DNA from: Aquibacillus salsiterrae
GTDB taxonomy: Bacteria; Bacillota; Bacilli; Bacillales; Amphibacillaceae
Direction of reading: 5' to 3'
DNA length: 64,000 nucleotides
NCBI RefSeq assembly: GCF_028416595.1
Contig: NZ_JAMQKC010000004.1
Coordinates: 62,001-126,000 of the forward strand
The notes under the pieces were generated by a model. It made no database searches. It was not told the DNA's origin and saw only the letters and a program-made list of their open reading frames with translations. Below are positions 15,634 through 23,928 of the stretch, one piece after another. The stretch's first letter is position 1, and the number at the start of each line of letters is the position of its first letter. The position numbers and the translations under genes were made by a program.

Positions 15634-16815
15634 ATGAAAAAGTTCGGAAAAATTATGTTAACTAGTGCGTTTGTGCTTTATTTGTTTGTTGTTGGCATCT
15701 GGATGATTGCAACTCCTGATCGGGACGTTTCAGATGTGGAAAATCGCACACTTGCACAAGTACCTGAGCTAAAGCTCGACACAATTCTTGGTGGCAGCTT
15801 CATGAAAGAGTTTGAAGTTTATTTCACTGATCAATTTCCATTCCGTGATACGTGGTTAAAAGCGTATATCCAGCTTCAATATTTATTGAATAAAACGTTT
15901 GTTTATGATTATTTCGTCACGGACACAGGCTGGATACTGCCGAAGCCGACTTACACCGTACCGAAACAGGAAATGTCTGATGCTGCCAGACAAGTCAATC
16001 AGCTCGCCTCTTTTTTAGAAGAAAAAGACATTCCGCTGTACTATTTTGCAGCGCCGAATAAGGTGACGATGACCCAGTTTTTGATTCCGGATTATATTGA
16101 AAAAGGGACGTACCGGGCAGAGACGAACTTTTTCATGGAGCAGCTGGACGACCCAAATTTGACGAGTGTGAATATGGTTGAGTTGTTCTTTGAGCGGTTT
16201 CGGGACGATGAGTTGGAGCAGATGTTTTTTAAAACGGATCACCATTGGAACGGAAATGGTGCGATCGAGGGTTACCGGGTGATGAAGGAGACGTTCGCAG
16301 CCACTGGGCTCGGGATTGATGCGGAGGTTGAACGGGATAACTATGAGAAGACATGTGTCGATGGGAAGGAATTTGTTGGTAGCTACAATCGGCAGCTGTA
16401 CATGACGGTTGATGCGGACGAGTTGACGTGTAGCTATGTTCGTGATGATTTTGCTAATTTTGAGGTTGTCCGGAATGGGGAAAAGTCTAGTGTCGCAAGT
16501 GTGTTGGGTTCTACATTTACAAGTGATGCGGAGACGACAAGCTATGCCGATATCTTTACCAACGATTGGCGCGAGCTGATTATCACGAATCCAGCGAAGC
16601 AAGACAGTGGCAAGAAGCTGTTGATTATTAAGGATTCGTACGCCAATGCGATAGCTTTCTCAATTGCCCAGGATTTCTATCAAACGTTTGTTTATGACCC
16701 GAGGTTCAACCGGGACCGGTCGGTGACTCAGTATATCGAGGACGGCGATTTTGACGCAGTCACGATTTTCTACAACTCCAACCATCTAACCGGAGCCGAC
16801 TATCAATTTGATTAA
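15634..16815 (+). CDS. DHHW-motif (AlgJ/AlgX-like) acetylation partner
   Basis: A 393-residue protein with one N-terminal membrane anchor and an extracytoplasmic SGNH-like domain. The name motif is in FFKTDHHWNGNGA, and LLIIKDSYANA near residue 325 holds the probable nucleophile Ser. These proteins work with AlgI-type MBOATs to O-acetylate surface glycans. AAGGAAG precedes the ATG. Two Cys residues (near positions 235 and 265) could form a disulfide. The glycan substrate is unknown. Confidence 0.85.
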   Translation: MKKFGKIMLTSAFVLYLFVVGIWMIATPDRDVSDVENRTLAQVPELKLDTILGGSFMKEFEVYFTDQFPFRDTWLKAYIQLQYLLNKTFVYDYFVTDTGWILPKPTYTVPKQEMSDAARQVNQLASFLEEKDIPLYYFAAPNKVTMTQFLIPDYIEKGTYRAETNFFMEQLDDPNLTSVNMVELFFERFRDDELEQMFFKTDHHWNGNGAIEGYRVMKETFAATGLGIDAEVERDNYEKTCVDGKEFVGSYNRQLYMTVDADELTCSYVRDDFANFEVVRNGEKSSVASVLGSTFTSDAETTSYADIFTNDWRELIITNPAKQDSGKKLLIIKDSYANAIAFSIAQDFYQTFVYDPRFNRDRSVTQYIEDGDFDAVTIFYNSNHLTGADYQFD

Positions 16816-16825
16816 TAATAAAAGC

Positions 16826-17010
16826 GTAGGCAGGCATATGACAAGCCCTGACGTAGCGGTCTTTGCCACAGAAGGGCTTGTCTTATGACCTCAGGCGGGC
16901 TAGGAAGCGAGGTGGACAGCTCTTGGGTCTTTTTATACTTTCTTTTCTTTTTAACAAAAGCGCTGGCGCCTTCGAAGTGTTCCTTGGTGCTAAGCCTAAG
17001 GCAAGGGGAA
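16826..17010. repeat. Palindromic mini-element (AAGCG...GGACAGCTC family)
   Basis: Contains GACAAGCCC and its complement GGGCTTGTC around a short loop, the flank AAGCGTAGGC at one side and GGACAGCTCTTGGGTC at the other. The same layout recurs at 19953-20077 and 57048-57165, with degraded pieces near 18900, 59745 and 63400. Confidence 0.65.
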
Positions 17011-17079
17011 TAAGTAAATCGCCGCTTGCCTTTTATGTTAATCCGCTCCAATTAGTCTTTGCCCAATAACACATTAGCG

Positions 17080-17598
17080 CTAGCTACCTGCTCCGCCATT
17101 AGCTGCCGCCGAGCTGTTGCGCTTGATGACCATACTGACGCCCATGACAATAGCAATTAATTCTTCATTTGTTAACACGGATGAATGGTTAGTTAGTTCG
17201 AATGCGGACGATTGAAAGAAACCACTGATTTTCTTGAATTCAGCAATTACGCTCTGTTGCGAATCAAGAATGGTATATTCCTTGGAGAATGGCTCTGACT
17301 GGATTTCAAAATCGCCATGTAAATAGGACTGATAGACAAACTTTTTTGTGAAAAAGGAAAAACGTTGCTTCAGCTTGCCAATCTCTTGGTCGCTTGCGTT
17401 TTTCACGACCCAACCTCTTGAAAGAAATGGAAAATGACCTTTCATCATTATATTACCTTCAAGGTCTAAAATATCGACACTTGATGAAAAGGCGCTCTTC
17501 AAATCGAGCGATCCCACCTTTTCTTGCCCGCTATCATAAATTTCCGTTATTCCTGCCGAGAAAAAATTATCTGTAAAATAAATAGAATCCCCCACCAA
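17080..17598 (-). CDS. LURP-one-related / tubby-C-like protein
   Basis: A 172-residue beta-rich protein with the repeated strand pattern of the LURP1/tubby C-terminal fold: DLEGNIMMKGHFPFL, EIGKLKQRFSFFTKKFVYQ and the YTILDSQQSVIAEFKKIS strand pair, then a C-terminal helix (NEELIAIVMGVSMVI). B. subtilis YxjI is of this class. The GTG start has AGGAGGG six bases upstream. The tail NSSAAANGGAGS is low complexity. A phospholipid or membrane-associated role is only suggested by eukaryotic relatives. Confidence 0.65.
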   Translation of the reverse strand: MVGDSIYFTDNFFSAGITEIYDSGQEKVGSLDLKSAFSSSVDILDLEGNIMMKGHFPFLSRGWVVKNASDQEIGKLKQRFSFFTKKFVYQSYLHGDFEIQSEPFSKEYTILDSQQSVIAEFKKISGFFQSSAFELTNHSSVLTNEELIAIVMGVSMVIKRNSSAAANGGAGS

Positions 17599-17669
17599 AT
17601 CCCTCCTTCCGCTCTAACTTATCTACGAATAGGAGTGCTGATTTGTTTCATACAGAACGCCTCGTATCG

Positions 17670-17930
17670 TCACTTGCTCATTTCTTCTGCGACTTTCTTC
17701 ACCTCATCAATTGATAAGGCAACACATTTGGCCACAAGCTCGACAGACATTCCTTCTTCAAGCATATTTCGGGCTACAGATTTTCTTTCTTGTTCTCTTC
17801 CTTTTTCTATTCCTTGGTCTATCCCTTTTTCTATCCCTTTCTTCTCTCCTTTTTCTTCCCCTTCTTTTCGAAAAATAACTTCCAATTCTGCCCAAGATAA
17901 CGGTAGGTTTTCCTTGTCAATATAAACCAT
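17670..17930 (-). CDS. Free-standing Rpn C-terminal protein
   Basis: An 86-residue ORF starting MVYIDKENLPLSWAELEVIF, with seven-base-spaced AAAGGAGGG (17946-17938) ahead of its ATG, then G-I-E-K-G repeats and the helical tail of rpn copy 2. The nuclease domain is absent: the frame opens only 13 codons further upstream (17969). Either a degraded duplicate or an intact short protein equivalent to the internal product of full rpn genes. Its 3' flank is shared with copy 2 at 19.05 kb. Confidence 0.6.
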   Translation of the reverse strand: MVYIDKENLPLSWAELEVIFRKEGEEKGEKKGIEKGIDQGIEKGREQERKSVARNMLEEGMSVELVAKCVALSIDEVKKVAEEMSK

Positions 17931-18044
17931 TTGTTTTCCCTCCTTTGTTTGCAAAATTTCATCTTCCATAGGGTGCTTATCTATAATAAAATCTTTGCTA
18001 AATCCAAACTATAATTCCATTCTCAAGTTACATAGAAAATGAAT

Positions 18045-18443
18045 CTATAGTTTTTCGACATGAGCTTCCATTATTGAAGCAATTTCGTCAAAGGTGTATT
18101 TATGATTAACTACATCAACTGTGAAGTCCTGTTCTTCTTCAATACCCATTGTCCAACGAAAATGGTTTATTTTCAAAAAGACAATTAATGATGCAAGGGC
18201 TGTTCGCTTATTCGCATTATGAAAAGCGTGATTCTTAGCTATTGACTCAAAAAGTGCCGCAGCTTTTTCTTGAATTGTTGGATAAGCATCACTACCGAAC
18301 ACGGATTGTTTTGGACGATTAATAGCTGAATCAAGTAGGTTTGGGTCTTTTACACCTAATGGTTCACCTGGGGAATATAGACGAATTTGTACTGTATTAA
18401 TAGCTATTACTTGGTTTGTTGTAAGATAGATGACTTCATCCAT
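18045..18443 (-). CDS. doc: Doc-type (Fic-fold) toxin
   Basis: A 132-residue Fic-fold protein with HAFHNANKRTA, the H-x-F-x-N-A-N-K-R catalytic motif typical of death-on-curing toxins, which phosphorylate and inactivate EF-Tu. The N-terminal VIAINTVQIRLY and GVKDPNLLDSAINRPKQSVFG blocks also fit. It overlaps the antitoxin stop codon by one base. The pair is flanked by rpn-derived direct repeats (17.67 and 19.05 kb). Confidence 0.9.
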   Translation of the reverse strand: MDEVIYLTTNQVIAINTVQIRLYSPGEPLGVKDPNLLDSAINRPKQSVFGSDAYPTIQEKAAALFESIAKNHAFHNANKRTALASLIVFLKINHFRWTMGIEEEQDFTVDVVNHKYTFDEIASIMEAHVEKL

Positions 18444-18694
18444 TATCTGTTCACTAATCCTTTAAACGCTTTGTCATGCTCATTGATGACATCATTTAAA
18501 ATATCCATGAATTCTGCATCAACGCCTTCAGGAAGGGTTACCTGCTCTTTTTTTCTCAAAACAATTTTTCCATCCTTCAATTCAACTTGGACATTATCTC
18601 CTTGTGCTAAGCCAACTTGTTTGAGTAATTCAGTAGGAAGGGTAATTCCAAAACTATTTCCAATCTTCGTAACTTTTCTTTCGAATTGTTCCAA
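18443..18694 (-). CDS. AbrB/MazE-type antitoxin
   Basis: An 83-residue protein with a swapped-hairpin AbrB fold: VTKIGNSFGITLPTELLKQVGLAQGDNVQVELKDGKIVL, then an acidic C-terminal helix that would bind the Doc toxin. GATCTTTTGGAAC lies before the start; a plausible promoter is in the 70 bases upstream. It should autoregulate the operon. Confidence 0.88.
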   Translation of the reverse strand: MEQFERKVTKIGNSFGITLPTELLKQVGLAQGDNVQVELKDGKIVLRKKEQVTLPEGVDAEFMDILNDVINEHDKAFKGLVNR

Positions 18695-19050
18695 AAGATC
18701 ACATCCTTTTTACAATGTTATAACGATTATAACACATGGAAGTGAGTACGAAAAAATCTGTTAGAATTGAAATAACACACATAAAGTAACGGGTAGTAAA
18801 TGCTTAATAAGGCATTTGTTTCTTTTGTTATTGCTGCATAGGGGTTGAAATGTACTATTGAATAAGATGGGAATAAGCATGGGGACGATTTAGGCGCTTC
18901 CGTTAGAGTACGAATGGAAAAGCACAACTCTCGCCTTCGAAGTGCTCCTTGGTGCTTTAGGCCTAAGACAGGCATAAGAACAAACCCTAGCGCAGTACCC
19001 TTTCCCTACAGAAGGCTTATCTTTATCTTATGGCCTCAGGCCTCGTATCG

Positions 19051-19323
19051 TCACTTGCTCATTTCTTCCGCTATTTTCTTCACCTCATCCATTGATAAGG
19101 CAACACATTTGGCCACAAGCTCGACAGACATTCCTTCTTCAAGCATATTTCGGGCTACAGATTTTCTTTCTTGTTCTCTTCCTTTTTCTATTCCTTGGTC
19201 TATCCCTTTTTTTATCCCTTTTTCTATCCCTTTCTTCTCTCCTTTTTCTTCCCCTTCTTTTCGAAAAATAACTTCCAATTCCGCCCAAGACAACGGTAGG
19301 TTTTCCTTGTCAATATAAACCAT
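19051..19323 (-). CDS. Candidate intragenic C-terminal Rpn protein, copy 2
   Basis: AAAGGAGGG (19339-19331) lies seven bases before ATG 19323-19321, giving a 90-residue MVYIDKENLPLSW protein with GIEKG/GIKKG repeats. Same arrangement as in the other copies. Confidence 0.5.
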   Translation of the reverse strand: MVYIDKENLPLSWAELEVIFRKEGEEKGEKKGIEKGIKKGIDQGIEKGREQERKSVARNMLEEGMSVELVAKCVALSMDEVKKIAEEMSK

Positions 19324-19952
19324 TTGCTTTCCCTCCTTTGTTTGCAAATTTTCGTCTCTTAGTTTTTTTGATAGTTCTACCGGAATTTGTAGTAAATAAT
19401 CAATGAAGTATAGTAATGAAGCGATATACATGCGCTGTTCGTTGGAAGGATAGTGTGACTTTTGTAAAATCATTTTGAAAAGCTTGTATTTAAATCGATA
19501 CCGCTTCTCATCGTTATTTCTTGTTTGATTCGCATATTGCGCAGCCAATATCGCAATGGCAAAGGGATTAGCTGACTCCATTAATTCACTTTCTTTGAAA
19601 TCAGTAAACTTGAACATATTGTATGTATACGTAAGTGATGTTCCGTGAAACGAGTAGTGGTAAGTGTCTGGCCTATAGCTGTTTGAAGTGTCTGTTATTA
19701 ATGCTATCGTTACAATGTCTTTGTTGAACTTATCATAGATCCGGTAATAATAACGAAACATTCGTTTAGCAAAATCAGGATCCGCGTTGCCCTGTACTTC
19801 AATATGAACAAGGATCCATTTCTCCTTTCCATCCTTTAAGTACACTTTCACAATTTGGTCTGCAATGCTCTTTCCTCTCCTATCGTCAATCACTTCGCGA
19901 AAAAGCTCCTGTTGTAAAAACTCAGGTTTTACAGAGAAATCAATTTCCTCTG

Positions 19953-20077
19953 ATAGAAAGAAAAGCGTAGGACGCCTTGCTTACCCCCGACAAGCTTAAA
20001 TGAAATATCTATGTGGCGCTCTTTGTCACAAAGATATTTCATTTAAGACCTCGAGGGGGTAGGCGTCCGGAGCTAGA
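19953..20077. mobile_element. Palindromic mini-element inserted in rpn copy 2
   Basis: About 125 bp, folding into one long hairpin: GGACGCC/GGCGTCC, TACCCCC/GGGGGTA and TTAAATGAAATATCT/AGATATTTCATTTAA arms. Comparison with intact rpn copies shows it interrupts the codons between FIPE and SEEIDF. A related element at 57048-57165 has different arm sequences that still pair, so structure is kept while sequence drifts. Boundaries are good to a few bases. Confidence 0.75.
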
Positions 20078-20236
20078 CATCTCTGGAATAAAAAACAGGA
20101 TAAATTCTTCAAATAATTCGTGAATCATCTTCTTCCATAGACCATCATAATCTGTGCCACCATACTCAGCGGGCTTCTCCAACACGATATTTATTGCCAT
20201 TATTTTATCACACCCTTTATCTTTTGTTAAACCCAT

Positions 20237-20538
20237 TATACATCAAATAGAACATTTGTTCTAGCACAAACATAAAAAAAGAGCCACTTAATACTTAAAG
20301 GGCTCGGTTCGGAGAAAATTGTAATTACTAATAGGATAGTCAAAACATTATTTAACAGATTAACCATCAAGCATGTTAACAGGCCAAATTCTAAGGTCTG
20401 CTTTCTTCTTATTTTTCGCCAAAATCCTTACCATTTTGTGATACAATTAAATGAAAATGTGAAGTTTCGATCGTGAACTAACTATCAGGTTATTAAAAAA
20501 TATTATAGTACGTTTATGTAGTCGAGGAGGGTAAGAAA
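20237..20538. other. Intergenic, no gene seen
   Basis: AT-rich. It holds the rpn copy 2 promoter area and a weak GAGCC/GGCTC hairpin near 20282-20308. A GAGGAGGG ribosome site at its right end serves the next gene. Confidence 0.5.
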
Positions 20539-20943
20539 ATGTTAGTCGTTATTGGAATAGTAGTAGGGGTTGTTATTTCACTAATAGGCTCAATTATTAT
20601 AAGTTTAATACCGTATGTACCATTTGCTCCAGTATTTTTAACTAGTGTCATTCCCTCGGTTTTGATTTTTGTAATCCAAACTTATCAGATTAAGACAGAT
20701 ATAACAAAATTTAAATCTTGGCTAAATGGTTTCATTTCTCTATTCGTAATTAGCTTACTCGCTTTTGCAATAAAGAATTATTTTGAAGCAAAGGCTATTG
20801 CAAATAACCCAGGAAGTGGCCTTAACTGGGAGTCAATTATCATTTTTAACATTTTATACTCATTGGGTGCAGCTATGTTAATTTCACCAATTAGTTATTT
20901 TGCAATAAAATGGATTTCCCGATTTAAAAAGCAAACTATATAA
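20539..20943 (+). CDS. Small four-helix membrane protein, unrecognised
   Basis: A 134-residue protein with four predicted membrane segments (about residues 3-25, 29-50, 60-80 and 95-120) and a short basic tail. The GAGGAGGG ribosome site is ideal. No motif links it to a transporter or enzyme family that I know. Neighbours (broken rpn, retropepsin-like fragment) give no context. Confidence 0.6.
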   Translation: MLVVIGIVVGVVISLIGSIIISLIPYVPFAPVFLTSVIPSVLIFVIQTYQIKTDITKFKSWLNGFISLFVISLLAFAIKNYFEAKAIANNPGSGLNWESIIIFNILYSLGAAMLISPISYFAIKWISRFKKQTI

Positions 20944-20999
20944 ATCGTTTTTTATTCACGATAGAGGTCCGACCCTCAAGCGTGTTATTCCAATATAAC

Positions 21000-21120
21000 T
21001 TAATCATGAAGAGGATCTCCATTCTCAAAGTATATGCCTATCTCATCAACAATATCAGATGAAATAAGAGTATGAGCTGCACCTGTATCAATAACAAGCT
21101 TCGATTTTTGTAACTATCAT
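21000..21120 (-). pseudogene. Retropepsin-like aspartic protease fragment
   Basis: One minus-strand frame reads LVIDTGAAHTLISSDIVDEIG and ends a few codons later. DTGAAHTLIS is the active-site D-T-G-A loop of bacterial retropepsin-like proteases. The start region is in another frame and the second half of the enzyme is missing, so it is a remnant. Confidence 0.6.
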
Positions 21121-21164
21121 ATTTTATAACACCTAGATTGACGTGTCGTTAGTACAATAATTTT

Positions 21165-21551
21165 TTAAATATCGCTAAATGTGTGACCTTCATTCTCTAA
21201 TACGACTTTTGCCTTTTCAATTGAATGGCTTTTAATAAGCAGATAATCCGTATTAAAGGTTGAAATAGCAAAGATGCTTATCTTATTTTCTGCTAATGGA
21301 TTAGCTAAAGAAGCTAATATACCTGTTAATCCAAAGTCTAAAATCCCCTCTACTTTTATACAATTCCAGTCATTTTCAACTTCTTTAAACTCCCCATGAG
21401 TCGGTAAACATTCTGAAGGACATACAATAGAAAGTTCTTCATTTGTACGAGTAATAGAAAATACATCACAATTAGTTACCCAAGATGGCATTGTTTCTAT
21501 GGGTGAAAGTTTAATAACGGAAAAGGTTGAATCTAAAATTTTTAATTTCAT
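21165..21551 (-). CDS. ACT-domain protein (CASTOR-like)
   Basis: A 128-residue protein with a C-terminal ACT fold: VEGILDFGLTGILASLANPLAENKISIFAISTFNTDYLLIKSHSIEKAKVVLENEGH. This is the pattern of the stand-alone COG3603-type ACT proteins, predicted amino-acid-binding regulators. The N-terminal half (FSVIKLSPIETMPSW and following) fits the same family. Ligand and partner are unknown. AAAGGAG-type site precedes the start. Confidence 0.8.
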   Translation of the reverse strand: MKLKILDSTFSVIKLSPIETMPSWVTNCDVFSITRTNEELSIVCPSECLPTHGEFKEVENDWNCIKVEGILDFGLTGILASLANPLAENKISIFAISTFNTDYLLIKSHSIEKAKVVLENEGHTFSDI

Positions 21552-21985
21552 CTTTGCACCACTCCTTTTAGAGTTATTTTATCATTTTTTCTTTCCAACT
21601 CTTCTTTCACAAAATGCCCGTTAGTTGAATAAGTCTGTTCTGTTTCCCTCTATATATTTTAACATAAAATCCCAAAAAACCTTTTATAAACAGGAACAAC
21701 TCACTATTAGCATCACAAATGACATTTAACCTTAATTTCTAGCTGTACATAAATCTATGTACCTTTGTTAAAAAAGGTTGCTATTTGTAATGTGAATTGA
21801 GGTGTTAACAACTAATAAACGTTGTTATATCAATAAAAATAGGAGTACGTACCGCTATGCGATTTGTATTCCTATTTAATGTGTTATTTAATATTGTATT
21901 TCCTAGAACTGAACCCGCTAGATTAAAATCTTATTCTTAAAGCTTTCTATTCAATTCAAAATCAAGCGTTTATCCAAACTGAATA
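21552..21985. other. Intergenic, one hairpin
   Basis: No gene seen. AAATAGGAGTAC near 21837 pairs with GTATTCCTATTT near 21867, a possible two-way terminator between the ACT gene and the AIPR gene. Confidence 0.45.
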
Positions 21986-23650
21986 CTAATAACCTAATTT
22001 CACTAAAAGGTCGCCCCGTCTAAATGTGGAAGATAATCGACGTAGTTCAACTTTTTCATAGCCCTCGACATACAGCTCATTTAACGCCTTTATCAGTCTT
22101 TGATTGGCAAGCTTATAAAAGTCCTCTTTATGTTGATCCAAAATCTGTTTGGCCGAAGAAAAATTTTTATGTGTCAACTGAGCCAAGTTAATATTCATTT
22201 TTTTTAACAATTCTTCCCCCATTAACATTGCAAGAAAATAATTACTATAGGAAATGTGAGGGTAGTTGCTTAATAGTGATGTTTTCTTCCTTTGACTGTC
22301 ACAGTAACGGAAGATCAACACCGCAATAACTAACTGCGCTGCATTAACATCTTTGAAGATGTCAAAATAAAACTTACCAAACAGTTCATTTTTCCTAAAC
22401 TTTGTCAGGTGGGGTTTATGCTTCCAGATGGAAAAAATTGCTTCTGCAGCAACACTTGAGGGAATTGCTTCTACAGAACTACTTATCCCTTCTCTTTTCC
22501 TCTTATAAGAATAACCTAGCTCATTAATAGCAATTTCCAAATCCCTTTGAATTTTCTCATTTGCTCTTAGGTCCCTCAAGTCAACTGGATTTTGACTGTT
22601 TGTCGCAATTGTTATATCGTATTGTAATTCTTCATGGCTTTCTCCCGACAACTCATATAACCTCAATAGCACGTATGCTTCGGAGAAATCCAAATCAGAA
22701 TGTTTGTTAACTGTTTCCTGAATGGTTTTGCATGTCTGACCACCATTAATGATTTGTATATCTTTAACTCTTACTTGCCAATTTTCTGCACTTAATGCGT
22801 TATGGCTAAATTGATCTGAAACCATTGTTATCCCATTATTAAAAAAGTAAAAGTTACTTCTTTTCTCTCCTGTTAAAGTCTCACTTATACTCTCATTAAT
22901 TCTTGTTTTTCTTAATCCAAGATATTTCCGGATGTTTTTTTCTAGTAAATCATCCCCGTGCCTATCCATTAACGCTGCAACGTCTGTAACTCTTACCTTT
23001 CCGATTAATACTCGTTTAAAATTAAACTCTTCGACAATACTTTTGCCAACCATGGTAATTGTATCATTTATTTCTTTTTTACTCTTTAGATGCTCCACAA
23101 TGTCATCGTGATTATAATGTTCGAATACCACCTGATTTTCTGGAATACCAGCGTTTTTTATATGATGTTCCCCCTCGTCATTCCAGGACAAGCCATTATT
23201 AACCATGATACATTTTACATTTGGAATATATCCGTCTGAAATTAAAGAGAGTATTTCTTCAACCTTTGGCTGTAACAGTTCGTTTAACTTAACCTCATTG
23301 GATGGGTCAAATATTGTGTTAACCGTGTTTAAAACTCTTATTAATGAATTGGATGGGAAGTTTGAATCTGACTCGAGGTCAAATTTATATTTTCCTTGAA
23401 ATATTGTGACAGGAAACTCATAATCGATTGGGTCTCCAACAAATAGTGCATCTATGCCAGCATCGTTACCACCTTCTGTTAAAAAAGTGATTGCCTCTGA
23501 TAAGTCAACTCTCAAGTAGGATGCAGTTGCTAGCAATACAAATGCCTTAGCTTGCTTTCTCTTCTCATCTTTTTCACTAACAAACCAATCTTCGTTATCG
23601 GATATTATTTTTCTAATTCTTTGGTCCACGATTTGCTTATTTATATCCAC
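21986..23650 (-). CDS. AIPR-family abortive phage infection protein
   Basis: A 554-residue protein with the AIPR signature: a NIRKYLGLRKTRINESI block, FYFFNNGITMV, and IINGGQTCKTIQE, then ATNSQNPVDLRDLRAN. The N-terminal part carries GGNDAGIDALFV and, after a spacer, TIFQGKYKF, which looks like a PD-(D/E)XK-type nuclease core (D...Q-x-K). AIPR proteins were named from an abortive-infection gene and are common as single-gene phage-defence candidates. No partner gene is adjacent. Full length with no sign of decay. Confidence 0.82.
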   Translation of the reverse strand: MDINKQIVDQRIRKIISDNEDWFVSEKDEKRKQAKAFVLLATASYLRVDLSEAITFLTEGGNDAGIDALFVGDPIDYEFPVTIFQGKYKFDLESDSNFPSNSLIRVLNTVNTIFDPSNEVKLNELLQPKVEEILSLISDGYIPNVKCIMVNNGLSWNDEGEHHIKNAGIPENQVVFEHYNHDDIVEHLKSKKEINDTITMVGKSIVEEFNFKRVLIGKVRVTDVAALMDRHGDDLLEKNIRKYLGLRKTRINESISETLTGEKRSNFYFFNNGITMVSDQFSHNALSAENWQVRVKDIQIINGGQTCKTIQETVNKHSDLDFSEAYVLLRLYELSGESHEELQYDITIATNSQNPVDLRDLRANEKIQRDLEIAINELGYSYKRKREGISSSVEAIPSSVAAEAIFSIWKHKPHLTKFRKNELFGKFYFDIFKDVNAAQLVIAVLIFRYCDSQRKKTSLLSNYPHISYSNYFLAMLMGEELLKKMNINLAQLTHKNFSSAKQILDQHKEDFYKLANQRLIKALNELYVEGYEKVELRRLSSTFRRGDLLVKLGY

Positions 23651-23928
23651 TAGAACACCACCCTAATACTAATAGAGTTAGATCAGGACTAATCGTCCAC
23701 CTAACAAACTCTCCCGCAAAAAACAAATACTGCATAACTACAGCTTCTCCTTCAATTATATACTATCTACCACCATTTTGAAAAACAGAGGAGACAATCA
23801 TTAACCTTATAGCTTTGAGCAGGGTTTTTTGCCCTATAGAGGACTAACTTACGACTCGGGAGGGCTAGGTACTTTTTCTTACCAAGTTAGAAAGACTGTC
23901 AACCTAAACTAGCGAAGAGTAATGCCAA

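Larger units (their letters stand above)
19051..20200 (-). pseudogene. rpn copy 2, split by a palindromic insertion
   Basis: The N-terminal piece (MAINIVLEKPAEYGG to FFIPE, 20200 to about 20080) and the rest (from SEEIDFSVKPEFLQQ to the tail at 19051) are collinear with intact rpn genes but separated by a 125-bp hairpin element that introduces stops. The nuclease strand motif WILVHIEVQG and the EKG-rich C-terminal region are intact. It differs clearly from copies 1 and 3. The internal ribosome site and ATG (19323) survive, so the C-terminal protein could still be made. Confidence 0.85.
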
